A stretch of DNA of 64,000 nt, from the NCBI RefSeq assembly GCF_037154085.1, contig NZ_JBANRM010000005.1, positions 62,001-126,000 of the forward strand. The letters are read 5' to 3'. How positions within the stretch are numbered: the stretch's first letter is position 1; each line of letters begins with the position of its first letter. The notes beneath the pieces are model-generated. The model was not told the origin of the DNA and made no database searches. It worked only from the letters and a program-made list of their open reading frames with translations. The position numbers were made by a program, and so were the translations under genes. This stretch comes from Andeanibacterium fulvum. Lineage in GTDB: Bacteria; Pseudomonadota; Alphaproteobacteria; Sphingomonadales; Sphingomonadaceae. This document shows, one piece after another, positions 18,564 to 26,346 of the stretch.

Positions 18564-18996
18564 TAGCCTGCGTTTCCGCGACGACGAGCCCGTCGGCGCC
18601 CCCGCCGTGACGGTGGACGCCTTTCTCGACCAGACCAATGCCGCCGCCGTGCGAATCGAGCCGGGCGACGATGCGAAGAGCCTGCTGCCCTTCCTCGAAC
18701 AGCTGCGGCTGGTGGAAGTGAACTTCCCCAGCTTCGGCGACGGGCGCGGCTATTCCAGCGCGCGTATCCTGCGCGAGGCCGGCTATCAGGGCGAATTGCG
18801 CGCCGTGGGCGATGTGCTGGTGGACCAGCTTTCACACATGCGTCGCTGCGGCTTCGACAGCTTCCTGCCCGAAAAGCCCTTCGATCCCGAAGATGCGCAG
18901 AATGCGCTCGACCGCTGGCCCGAAGTCTATCAGGCCACCGGCGACGGCCGCACGCCCATCTGGGCCAAGAGGCACCCTGTCGATGAACGAGGCTGA
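18556..18996 (+). CDS. DUF934 domain protein
   Basis: A 146-residue protein of the DUF934 family, recognisable from VEVNFPSFGDGRGYSSARILREAGYQGELRAVGDVLVDQLSHMRRCGFDSF. Members nearly always lie between cysI and cysH in proteobacteria, as here. The start at 18556 overlaps the cysI end by eight bases and has a strong AAGGAGG site; its own end overlaps cysH by 14 bases. No catalytic residues are established. A role in electron transfer to, or assembly of, sulfite reductase is an inference from the conserved neighbourhood and the absence of CysJ. Confidence 0.92.
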
Positions 18997-19786
18997 AGTG
19001 TCTTCCCGCCCGCGCGACCGGATCGATACGTCGGCCCGTTTCACGGAAGGCGATGCCATTCGCCTGAACCGGATGTTCCGCGGGCAGGAAACGCTTGAGA
19101 TGCTCTCCAGCGTGCTGAAGGACCATCTGGCGGGCGACGTTGCCGTCGTCTCCAGCTTCGGCGCGGAAAGCGCGGTACTGCTGCATCTGGTGGCGCAGGT
19201 GGACAAATCCGTGCCTGTGCTGTTCCTCGAAACGGACAAGCATTTCCCCGAGACCATCGCCTATCGCGACGAGCTGGTGGCCTTCCTCGGCCTCACGAAT
19301 CTGCGCATCCTCACGCCCGACGCGGAGGAAATCGCCGCCAAGGACGAAGCGGGCCTGCGCTGGAGCTGGGACCCGGACGGTTGCTGCGAAATCCGCAAGG
19401 TGAAGCCGCTGGCCAAGGCCCTGGCGGGCTTCGATGCCTCGATCACCGGGCGCAAGGCCTTCCAGGCCAGCACCCGCGCGCAATTGCCGCGCTTCGAGAT
19501 CGACAATTCGGACGAGCAGGGCCGCCTGAAGATCAACCCGCTGATCGACTGGACGGCGGAAGATCTGGAAGCCTATTTCGAGGAACACGGCCTGCCGCGC
19601 CATCCGCTGGTGGCGCAGGGCTATCCCTCGATCGGCTGCTCCCCCTGCACGCACAAGGTCGCGCCGGGCGAAGACCCGCGCTCGGGCCGCTGGAAGGGCT
19701 GGGACAAGACCGAATGCGGCATCCACAGCCCCAACAACCCCGACGCCTATCGCCTGCCCCCGGAAGGCTTCGACCCCGCACTGTAA
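18983..19786 (+). CDS. cysH: Adenylyl/phosphoadenylyl-sulfate reductase
   Basis: A 267-residue PAPS/APS reductase of the adenine-nucleotide alpha-hydrolase fold: VAVVSSFGAESAVLLHLVAQ carries the P-loop-like SFGAES. The iron-sulfur ligands of the APS-using subtype are present: Cys-Cys near residues 134-135 in DGCCEIRKVKPL and CxxC in IGCSPCTHKV near 219. The catalytic C-terminal cysteine is in ECGIH near 244. The four-cysteine set indicates a [4Fe-4S] enzyme that probably uses adenosine 5'-phosphosulfate and yields sulfite for CysI. The gene closes the operon. The start at 18983 overlaps DUF934 by 14 bases and its ribosome site is weak (AGAGG ten bases upstream). Confidence 0.94.
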   Translation: MNEAEVSSRPRDRIDTSARFTEGDAIRLNRMFRGQETLEMLSSVLKDHLAGDVAVVSSFGAESAVLLHLVAQVDKSVPVLFLETDKHFPETIAYRDELVAFLGLTNLRILTPDAEEIAAKDEAGLRWSWDPDGCCEIRKVKPLAKALAGFDASITGRKAFQASTRAQLPRFEIDNSDEQGRLKINPLIDWTAEDLEAYFEEHGLPRHPLVAQGYPSIGCSPCTHKVAPGEDPRSGRWKGWDKTECGIHSPNNPDAYRLPPEGFDPAL

Positions 19787-19897
19787 GACCGCGTTCCGGA
19801 CCTGAGCCGGGCTGAGGGCTGCGCGGGTTCGCGCGGAGGTTTTGGGGTTCGCGCAGAGAGCGCCAAGGCCGCTGAGGGGGCGTGCCCGCTTCTTATT

Positions 19898-19972
19898 CGT
19901 CATCCCCGCGCAAGCTGGGATCGCTGGCCTTGGCGCGGGAGGTGACAGATCCCAGCTCGCGCTGGGATGACG
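19898..19972. repeat. Palindromic intergenic repeat, CGTCATCCC family
   Basis: Imperfect inverted repeat. The 25-base left arm starts CGTCATCCC and ends AGCTGGGATC. The right arm is its reverse complement with two mismatches, ending GCTGGGATGACG at 19972. The spacer is about 25 bases. The same core recurs as a minimal 28-base element at 53693-53720. Such repeats are widely scattered between genes in sphingomonads. Confidence 0.85.
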
Positions 19973-19992
19973 AAGGTTGGGTTCAACCCCTT

Positions 19993-20093
19993 CGTCATCC
20001 CGGACTTGTTCCGGGATCCCGCTTCTTCTTCCCGCCAGACAGCTGGACCCCGGAACCCCCGCTTACGCGGGGGCAGGCAAGTCCGGGGTGACA
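19993..20093. repeat. Compound palindromic repeat with nested hairpin
   Basis: The left arm CGTCATCCCGGACTTG continues into TTCCGGGATCC. The right arm ends CAAGTCCGGGGTGACA. The right arm is interrupted by an internal palindrome, CCCCCGCTTACGCGGGGG, which splits the part matching TTCCGGGATCC from the part matching the outer arm. The element therefore looks like one repeat inserted into another, or two overlapping repeat types. Confidence 0.75.
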
Positions 20094-20127
20094 AGTGATG
20101 GAATGCAGGCGCATTTGGCGTTTTCCC

Positions 20128-20156
20128 TTGACTTCGCGAACCGTTTCGGTTATATG
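20128..20156 (+). promoter_or_regulatory. Candidate sigma-70 type promoter of an unexplained transcript
   Basis: TTGACT at 20128-20133 and TATATG at 20151-20156 are separated by 17 bases, a near-consensus housekeeping promoter in an otherwise GC-rich region. The predicted transcript start, near 20163, coincides with the base of a hairpin with 7-bp arms ACCTTGC (20163-20169) and GCAAGGT (20184-20190). GGAGGG and ATG 20208 follow. No recognisable gene lies downstream. Confidence 0.5.
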
Positions 20157-20641
20157 CCCCGCACCTTGCAGCAATAGCAAGTCGCAAGGTTCAATCCGGA
20201 GGGCGGCATGTCGACTGCCTTTCCTCCCTTGTTCGCTTCGAACAACGCGGCCGGTGCGGGTGCGTGTCTTTGGGGGCGTTACCCCTTGGCAAAGCCTCTT
20301 GCGCCAGATGCGGTTACCGGATGCGCGGCTTCACCGGCTCCCTCACGATCCCGGCCCTACGTGGGCAGGCTTTCCCGGGATGTTCGCGATGAACCACGAA
20401 TGGCGCGGGATTATCACCCGCAAGGAAAGGATGCCCGGCTGCGAGCCCGCGGGCGCCTTTCCCGGCCGGTTTCCGATTGGGCAGAGCCAGGCGCACGGTG
20501 GAGGTGCCCGGCCTTTCGCTATCCTCTGCCCGCCTCCTGCACGCGCCAATCCTGACGCCGTGCCGGCCGCGCGATTGGTTTGATGCTCCAACACTGGCGT
20601 ATGAGTCCGGGTCGCCGCCGGATGGATTTACGTACCCACGC

Positions 20642-20715
20642 TTCGTCATTCCCGCGAAAGCGGGAACCCAGTTCAACGGTTGCTGCTGGGTTCCCGCTTT
20701 CGCGGGAATGACGAA
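20642..20715. repeat. Palindromic repeat with perfect 30-bp arms
   Basis: The left arm (20642-20671) begins TTCGTCATTCCCGCGAAAGC and ends GGGAACCCAG. The right arm (20686-20715) is its exact reverse complement, with a 14-base loop between them. A transcript would form a very stable hairpin. The core differs from the CGTCATCCCAGC element elsewhere, so it is a second repeat subtype. Confidence 0.9.
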
Positions 20716-20748
20716 AGGGAGGAACGCACCCTTACCAACTCCCGCTCA

Positions 20749-20847
20749 TCCTGAGCTTGTCGAAGGACACGCGCCGAGTTCTGGGCTGGACGCGCTCGAA
20801 CATTGTGGTCGGGCAAATGTCCCGCATGTCCTTCGACAAGCTCAGGA
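20749..20847. repeat. Inverted repeat, TCCTGAGCTTGTCGAAGGAC family
   Basis: TCCTGAGCTTGTCGAAGGAC at 20749-20768 and its exact 20-base reverse complement at 20828-20847 enclose about 59 bases of unique sequence. Solitary half-copies with variations occur at about 2321-2332 (TTCGTCCTGAGC) and 53766-53784 (TCCTTCGACAGGCTCAGGA), so both paired and single forms exist in this window. Confidence 0.85.
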
Positions 20848-20912
20848 CGAACGGAGGTTGGAGTTGGAGAGCAGGCGGGACGGCCAGCCCAGCCCCAAAG
20901 CCAAGCCTCAGC

Positions 20913-21821
20913 CTAGAGCCACTTGTTCTCGCGATACCACGCCGCCGTGGCCTTCAGCCCCTCGCGCGTGTCGATGCGCGGGGTCCAGCGGCTTTTCGGC
21001 GGGGCCTTGCCCTTGGCGCAGACCCAATCGGGGTGGCTCATGTAATTCACCCGATCGGTCGTCAGCCGGGCCTTGTCCTTGCGGAACCAGGCATCGAGCG
21101 CGGCGGCGCGCAGCAGCATCGGCTTCGACAGGCCGGGCGCGAGCACCTTGCGGCCCACCGCATCGCCGATGGCGCGGGCCATTTCCTTATGCGGCCAGCC
21201 GCCCTTGCGGCCATCGTCCGGTTCGAACACCTTGTGGGCCACATCCTCGCCCGAGGGGACCAGCGCGAACAGCAGGGTGGCAAGGTCCGCGACGTGGATC
21301 ATGGAAGCCGCACCGTCTTCCGGCACCGGCACCATGCCCCAACGAGCGGCGCGGAACAGCTCGAACATGTCCGTGTCGCGCGGGCCATAGATCGCGGGCG
21401 GGCGCACGATGGTCCAGTCCAGCGCCGATGCCCGGACGATCTTTTCCGCCCGCCGCTTGGACGCGCCATAGACCGACAGCCCCGGCTCCCGCGCGGAAAG
21501 GGAAGACACATGGACGAAGCGCGGAACGCCCGCCTTCAATGTCGCTTCCACCACCGCCAGCGTGCCCGCGACATTGCCCACTTCGAACAATGCCGGATCG
21601 GGCGCATTGACCACGCCAGCCACGTGAATGACGGCCTCAGCCTCCTTCACCAGCGCGGCGAGCGCCTTGTGGTTGGCAAGGTCGCCCTTGACCCATTCCA
21701 CCCCCTTGCGGGGCTTCTGCGGCTTGCGGGTGAGGGCACGGACAAGGATGCCCTGTCGGGCGGCCTCGTCCAGCATTGCCTGTCCTACGAAACCGGTCGC
21801 GCCGGTGACGGCTATGGTCAC
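20913..21821 (-). CDS. NAD-dependent epimerase/dehydratase family protein
   Basis: A 302-residue Rossmann-fold protein of the extended short-chain dehydrogenase type. The nucleotide-binding motif TGATGFVGQ sits at the N-terminus. VIHVAGVVNAPD is followed by VHVSSLSAREPGLSVYGASKRRAE, which gives the catalytic Ser and Tyr-x3-Lys, then IVRPPAIYGPRD. It resembles the atypical NDUFA9/complex-I-assembly-like group as much as a sugar epimerase, so substrate is uncertain. The GTG start at 21821 overlaps the proB stop (GTGA), with no alternative ATG nearby. It is the last gene of an obgE-proB-epimerase operon. Confidence 0.85.
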   Translation of the reverse strand: MTIAVTGATGFVGQAMLDEAARQGILVRALTRKPQKPRKGVEWVKGDLANHKALAALVKEAEAVIHVAGVVNAPDPALFEVGNVAGTLAVVEATLKAGVPRFVHVSSLSAREPGLSVYGASKRRAEKIVRASALDWTIVRPPAIYGPRDTDMFELFRAARWGMVPVPEDGAASMIHVADLATLLFALVPSGEDVAHKVFEPDDGRKGGWPHKEMARAIGDAVGRKVLAPGLSKPMLLRAAALDAWFRKDKARLTTDRVNYMSHPDWVCAKGKAPPKSRWTPRIDTREGLKATAAWYRENKWL

Positions 21822-22951
21822 AAGAGCACCAGCTGATCGCGATGCACCAGGGCCGAGCGCGGTGCATAGCCCAGGATCGCGGCATGTTCTTCCGTACGCG
21901 TGCCCTTGAGGCGATCGCATTCGGCGGAGGAATATTCGGCGAGGCCCTGCGCGATGGGCTTGCCCGAGGCATCCTGCACCACCACCGGATCGCCCCGCTC
22001 GAAGCTGCCGTCCACGCCGGTTACCCCCGTAGCGAGCAGGCTGCCGCCCTTGGCCAGTGCCTTGGCACAGCCCGCATCGACAGTGAGCGTGCCCATCATC
22101 CGCATGCGCCCGCCCAGCCACGCCTTGCGCGCGCCGTCCTTCCGCAGCGGCAGGAACAGCGTGCCGGTACCATTGCCCATGGCGCGGGTGATCGGCGCGA
22201 CATGCGTGCCGTTGAGAATGGCCAGCGCAATGCCCGCCCGCTCGGCAATCTCGGCCGCCTGCAGCTTGGAGGTCATGCCGCCCGAACCAAGGCCGGAGCC
22301 GGAGCGATCGTCCGCCATGGCATAGATCTCTTCGGTCACCCCGCGCACCTGCGGCAGCATCTGCGCGCCGGGCTGGCTGGGGTTGCGATCGTAAAGCCCG
22401 TCCACATCGGACAGCAACAGCACGCCCTTGGCATGGGCCGCCTGCGCCACGCGCGCGGCGAGCCGGTCATTATCGCCGAAGCGGATTTCTTCCGTGGCGA
22501 CGGAATCGTTCTCGTTCACTACCGGCACCGCACCTGCCTTGAGCAGGCGGCCCAGCGTGGCAGCGGCGTTGAGATAGCGGCGGCGATCTTCCAGATCGTC
22601 CAGCGTCAGCAGCAATTGCGCGGCCGTGAGGCCGTGGCCGGCGAGAAGGTCAGACCAGATGCCCGCAAGGCCGATCTGGCCCACGGCAGCGGCGGCCTGT
22701 GCATCGGCCAGATTGCCGCGCCCACCCTTCTCCAGCTTCAGCCGCGCGGCACCCAGCGCGATGGCGCCGGAACTGACCACCACGACCTGCTGCCCGCGCG
22801 CGCGCGCGGCGGCGATCTCTTCCACCAGCGAGGCGAGCCATTCGCGGCGCGGCTGCCCGTCCGGCCCGACAAGCAGGGCGGAGCCCACCTTGATGACAAG
22901 GCGGGGGCAGAGGGCCGCATCGGCCAGATCAGTGAGATGCGTGATCGTCAT
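21818..22951 (-). CDS. proB: Glutamate 5-kinase
   Basis: A 377-residue enzyme that phosphorylates L-glutamate in the first step of proline synthesis. The amino-acid kinase domain shows RLVIKVGSALL at the N-terminus, VVVSSGAIALGAARL, VPVVNENDSVATEEIRFGDNDRLAARVA, LLLSDVDGLYDRNP, and the GSGLGSGGMTSKLQAAEIA loop. A C-terminal PUA domain of about 90 residues begins near GTLTVDAGCAKALAKGGSLL. The full two-domain form is present. It is downstream of obgE by about 44 bases and overlaps the epimerase gene. proC lies about 4 kb away on the same strand. The second-step gene proA is not in the window. Confidence 0.95.
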   Translation of the reverse strand: MTITHLTDLADAALCPRLVIKVGSALLVGPDGQPRREWLASLVEEIAAARARGQQVVVVSSGAIALGAARLKLEKGGRGNLADAQAAAAVGQIGLAGIWSDLLAGHGLTAAQLLLTLDDLEDRRRYLNAAATLGRLLKAGAVPVVNENDSVATEEIRFGDNDRLAARVAQAAHAKGVLLLSDVDGLYDRNPSQPGAQMLPQVRGVTEEIYAMADDRSGSGLGSGGMTSKLQAAEIAERAGIALAILNGTHVAPITRAMGNGTGTLFLPLRKDGARKAWLGGRMRMMGTLTVDAGCAKALAKGGSLLATGVTGVDGSFERGDPVVVQDASGKPIAQGLAEYSSAECDRLKGTRTEEHAAILGYAPRSALVHRDQLVLL

Positions 22952-22995
22952 GGCGGGCGGGCCTTAGCCGTTGCGCGACGCCTTTGGAAGCACCG

Positions 22996-24054
22996 TCAGA
23001 GCGGCGACCAGGGCTTCTCGTCGCGCGCTTCCTCCACTTCGCCGTCGGGACGTTCGGTCGTCGTCTTGGCGGGCAGATAAGTCAGCACGGCATCGAGCAG
23101 TGCCTCCATCCCCTCGCCCGTGGCGCCGGAGATGGGGAACACTTCGTCGGCACCTGCCGCCTTCAGTTCCTTCGCATAATCGCCAGCCAGTTCGCGGCCG
23201 GAAATGTCGATCTTGTTGAGCGCCACCAGACGCGGCTTGCCGTCCAGCCCGCCGCCATAGGCTTCCAGCTCGTCCTCCACGATCCGCATCGCCTCGACCG
23301 GGTCCACCCCGCCGATGTCGATCAGATGCACCAGCACGCGGCAGCGCTCGATATGGCCCAGGAAGCGGTCGCCGATCCCAGCGCCATCCGCCGCGCCTTC
23401 GATCAGGCCGGGAATGTCCGCCAGCACGAATTCGCGGTTCCTGTGCCGCACCACGCCCAGCTTGGGCACCAGAGTGGTGAAGGCATATTCGCCCACCTTG
23501 GACTGGGCATTGGACACGGCGTTGAGGAAGGTTGACTTGCCGGCATTAGGCAGGCCGACCAGCCCGACATCGGCCAGCAGCTTCAGCCGCAGCCACACAT
23601 ACATTTCCTCGCCCGGCATGCCGGGCTGGTGCTGGCGCGGGGCGCGATTGGTGCTGGTCTTGTAGCTGGCATTGCCGCGTCCACCGATGCCGCCCTCGAG
23701 CAGAGTGACGCGCTGGCCCACTTCGGTGAAATCGGCCAGCACCGTTTCGCCATCCTCGTCGGAGATGATCTGAGTGCCTACCGGAACGGGGATCACCAGA
23801 TCGGGCGCCGCCGCACCGGTGCGATCCTTGCCCATGCCATGCGCGCCGCGCGAGGCCTTGAAGTGCTGGGCATAGCGGAAGTCGATCAGCGTATTGAGGC
23901 CGGGCACGGCTTCGAACACGATATCGCCGCCCTTGCCGCCATTGCCGCCATCGGGGCCGCCATATTCGACATATTTCTCGCGCCGGAAGCTCACGGCCCC
24001 GGGCCCGCCCGCACCGGAGCGAATGAAGATCTTGGCCTGGTCGAGGAAGTGCAT
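22996..24054 (-). CDS. obgE: Obg-family ribosome-associated GTPase
   Basis: A 352-residue CgtA/ObgE GTPase acting in late 50S ribosomal subunit assembly and stress signalling. The glycine-rich Obg fold covers residues 1-158 (GGPGAVSFRREKYVEYGGPDGGNGGKGGD). The G domain follows with G1 GLPNAGKST at 167-175, switch/G2 region YAFTTLVPKLGVV, G3 DIPGLIEGAADGAGIGDRFLGH, G4 NKIDI and G5 SGATGEG. The C-terminal extension is short and contains an acidic patch. In many alphaproteobacteria rplU and rpmA precede it; here the upstream neighbour is instead tRNA-Ala on the same strand. Confidence 0.96.
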   Translation of the reverse strand: MHFLDQAKIFIRSGAGGPGAVSFRREKYVEYGGPDGGNGGKGGDIVFEAVPGLNTLIDFRYAQHFKASRGAHGMGKDRTGAAAPDLVIPVPVGTQIISDEDGETVLADFTEVGQRVTLLEGGIGGRGNASYKTSTNRAPRQHQPGMPGEEMYVWLRLKLLADVGLVGLPNAGKSTFLNAVSNAQSKVGEYAFTTLVPKLGVVRHRNREFVLADIPGLIEGAADGAGIGDRFLGHIERCRVLVHLIDIGGVDPVEAMRIVEDELEAYGGGLDGKPRLVALNKIDISGRELAGDYAKELKAAGADEVFPISGATGEGMEALLDAVLTYLPAKTTTERPDGEVEEARDEKPWSPL

Positions 24055-24186
24055 GTCTGTTCGCCTCTAGCGCCGGCAGGGCCCTTCAGCCTTGCGTTCG
24101 GCTTCTAGCCGACAGGATTACTCAAAGCCACCTTGCTCGCCGAAGGAGGCTGATCGGAAGCTGAGATGGAGCAGTTCTCAGCGCAC

Positions 24187-24262
<76 letters not shown>

Positions 24263-24384
24263 GTTCCAGTACGAACGCGAAGCCAACCGGCCCGCGGAAG
24301 CGCGCCTCTTAGCGAAGAGGTATCGCGCTTGAAAGAGCAAATTTTCGTTTCGGCCCGGTCGTGGTCCCCGTTCTCGCCCTTCGT

Positions 24385-25305
24385 TCAGGGCGTCTGCTGG
24401 ACCACCGGCTGCGATGCATAGACGGCAGGCGCGCCGGGGGCCGGCACCGATGCCGGAACCTCGCCCGGAATGGCCGCATAGCTGGTCTGCGCGGAAGGCA
24501 GGGCATAGTCCTGTGCCGCAGGCAGCTCAGTGCCGGACTGCACGCCCTGCACGGCAGCCGGAGGACCGTACGTCGCCTGCAGATAGGTCGGGCCGCCCGC
24601 GCCATTGCCGTAGAGCGCGCCATACTTGTTGTCCCAGTCGGCGACGGCGATTCGGTATTTCTCCATTTCCTGGTAGAACTGCTCGAACGCCGCCTCGAGC
24701 CGGGGCAGCCCGGCCAGGGCAAAGGCATCGACATCGGTGGGCGGCGTGAGCAGCGCCTCTTGCGCGACCTTCAGCGCCGCGTCGCAGAAATACTGGCGGG
24801 CGGGCGGCAGGGCGAAGTAATTATAGACCTGCGTCATATAGGCTTCGCGCGCGCGGGTAGCCTTGGCGCCAGCCCCGAATTCCTTGCGATACTGCTTGTC
24901 GAGATCGGAATTCACCCGGCTCAACCGCTTGGCATGCTTGGTCAGCATCGCCTTATAGCCGTCAAGGATCGGCTGGTACTGCGGATCGAGGCAATTGAGC
25001 GCGGCCACGTTCCAGGCCGAACGGAAATTCCACACCGTCTCCAGCGGATCGAGATGGGCATTCACTGTCTGACGCACGCCATCCACGCCCAGCGCGGGGA
25101 TCAGCATCTCGGCCGTCGCACCGCTCGGCGGGATGGGCCGCATCGGCACGGGTTCCGGCTCGGGCACGATCACGATCGCAACCGGCGGCGGGGGCGCGGG
25201 CTGCGGCGGGGGCGTGGACCCGCCACAGGCGGAAAGGGCGACAAGGCCAGCAACGGCCGCAACGGCGGAAAGCTTGCGTAACGAGATTTGCACGATCCTG
25301 CTCAT
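24385..25305 (-). CDS. Putative lipoprotein of unknown function
   Basis: A 306-residue protein with a lipoprotein signal ending in lipobox ALSAC (Cys near residue 27). A Pro-rich tether (GGSTPPPQPAPPPP) comes next, then a helical central domain (residues about 60-230) with FRSAWNVAALNCLDPQYQPILDGYKAMLTKHAKRL, and a Pro/Ala-rich C-terminal tail. ATG 25305 is chosen over 25347 because it puts the basic residues and hydrophobic core at the start. I recognise no named domain; proteins with this layout occur in sphingomonads as hypothetical lipoproteins. It stands alone between tRNA-Ala and the Bax-inhibitor homologue. Confidence 0.75.
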   Translation of the reverse strand: MSRIVQISLRKLSAVAAVAGLVALSACGGSTPPPQPAPPPPVAIVIVPEPEPVPMRPIPPSGATAEMLIPALGVDGVRQTVNAHLDPLETVWNFRSAWNVAALNCLDPQYQPILDGYKAMLTKHAKRLSRVNSDLDKQYRKEFGAGAKATRAREAYMTQVYNYFALPPARQYFCDAALKVAQEALLTPPTDVDAFALAGLPRLEAAFEQFYQEMEKYRIAVADWDNKYGALYGNGAGGPTYLQATYGPPAAVQGVQSGTELPAAQDYALPSAQTSYAAIPGEVPASVPAPGAPAVYASQPVVQQTP

Positions 25306-25429
25306 TCGATTTCGGGCCCCTTCCCCCTGAATTCCCGGATGTTTCACCCGGTGGAATTGGCGGCGTCTTATATGCCGCGCGAGCTTTCGCCCCGATGAAG
25401 GGCCTTCCTAACGTGCCTAACCAATAATG

Positions 25430-25463
25430 AAAATGCCCGGGATGCCAAGTGGCACCCCGGGCA
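25430..25463 (-). terminator. Rho-independent terminator of the Bax-inhibitor-1 gene
   Basis: The 14-base arms TGCCCGGGATGCCA (25434-25447) and TGGCACCCCGGGCA (25450-25463) pair with one wobble around a two-base loop. On the minus strand the hairpin is followed by TTTTCATTATT. It lies about 25 bases past the stop of the Bax-inhibitor-1 gene. Confidence 0.8.
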
Positions 25464-25487
25464 CGATAATCCGCTGTTCCGAAAGGA

Positions 25488-26234
25488 TCAGTCGCGGCTG
25501 CTGCCCATGAAGCGCAGCAGGAACATGAACATGTTGATGAAGTCGAGATAGAGGTTCAGCGCCCCCAGCACGACTGCCTTGCCCGCCCATTCGGTGCCGG
25601 CGACATAGGCATACTGTTCCTTCAGCTTCTGGGTGTCATAAGCGGTCAGGCCCGCGAAGATCAGCACGCCCAGCGCGCTCACCGCCCAGGTCAGGGCAGG
25701 CGACTGCAGGAACATGTTGATCAGGCTGGCCACGATCAGGCCGATCACGCCCATGATCAGGAAGCTGCCCCAACCGCTCAGATCCTTCTTCGTGGTGTAG
25801 CCGAACAGGCTGAGGCCCGCGAAGGCACCCGCCGTGGCGAAGAAGGTCGTGGCGATCGAAGCCCCAGTATAGACGAGGAAGATCGTGGAGAGCGACAGGC
25901 CCATCAGCACTGCGTAACCCCAGAACATTGCCTGGAGCGTGGTGGTGCTGAAGCGGTTCGCGCCGAAGCTCATCGCGAAGACGATGGCCAGCGGTGCCAG
26001 CATGACCACGAAACCGAGCCCGCTCGACATCACCGAGAGAGCGAGCCCCGAACGGGCGAACAGCATCGCGACGATGCCGGTCAGCAGCACGCCCGAAGCC
26101 ATGTAATTGTAAATCGACAGCATGTGCTTGCGCAGGCCGGCGTCAAAAGTCGTGCGGCCGGCAAGATCGCCGCCAAAGCCGGTAGACGCGCCGAATCCCT
26201 GCTGCGAGCGGCGGGGTTCGTTCCAATCTGCCAT
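25488..26234 (-). CDS. Bax inhibitor-1/YccA family membrane protein
   Basis: A 248-residue polytopic inner-membrane protein with about seven hydrophobic helices, a short hydrophilic N-terminus, and the family motif region GLTAYDTQKLKEQY followed by LGALNLYLDFINMFMFLLRFMGSSRD at the C-terminus. The aspartates in AYDTQ and YLDFINMF are the conserved pH-sensing pair in bacterial homologues (calcium leak channel BsYetJ). In Escherichia coli, YccA modulates the FtsH protease. The exact role here cannot be determined. It is a monocistronic gene with its own terminator. Confidence 0.92.
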   Translation of the reverse strand: MADWNEPRRSQQGFGASTGFGGDLAGRTTFDAGLRKHMLSIYNYMASGVLLTGIVAMLFARSGLALSVMSSGLGFVVMLAPLAIVFAMSFGANRFSTTTLQAMFWGYAVLMGLSLSTIFLVYTGASIATTFFATAGAFAGLSLFGYTTKKDLSGWGSFLIMGVIGLIVASLINMFLQSPALTWAVSALGVLIFAGLTAYDTQKLKEQYAYVAGTEWAGKAVVLGALNLYLDFINMFMFLLRFMGSSRD

Positions 26235-26346
26235 TTTCGTTTCCTAACTCCAGTGCCGACCTTCCAAAGCGGGGCCGGTCTGTGCTGAATATCGAGGGTC
26301 CTGCCCCCGATTTCAAGGAAAACCGGATGGGATCGGTCCGATTCCG

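Larger units (their letters stand above)
19787..20912. other. Long non-coding interval with palindromic repeats and an orphan leader
   Basis: No convincing gene lies in this 1.1 kb stretch between cysH and the convergent epimerase gene. It contains four palindromic repeats (19898-19972, 19993-20093, 20642-20715, 20749-20847). Between the two pairs sits a well-formed promoter (20128-20156), a leader hairpin (20163-20190), a strong ribosome site and an ATG at 20208. The 115-codon frame opened there (to 20555) is Arg/Pro-rich and resembles no protein I know. Confidence 0.7.

Noticed and set aside
20208..20555. 115-codon frame with good ribosome site after the orphan promoter
   Set aside because: Not listed as a gene because the product is Arg/Pro-rich, without predicted structure or known relatives; the transcript itself is reported as a finding.
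20128..20600. tmRNA, RNase P RNA or 6S RNA at the orphan promoter
   Set aside because: I looked for a tag-peptide frame (ANDN-type), the RNase P core GAGGAAAGTCCGGGCT and a 6S-like closed stem; none is present.
19787..20912. CRISPR array among the clustered repeats
   Set aside because: The repeats are inverted, of different families, and lack regular direct-repeat and spacer spacing; no cas genes are near.
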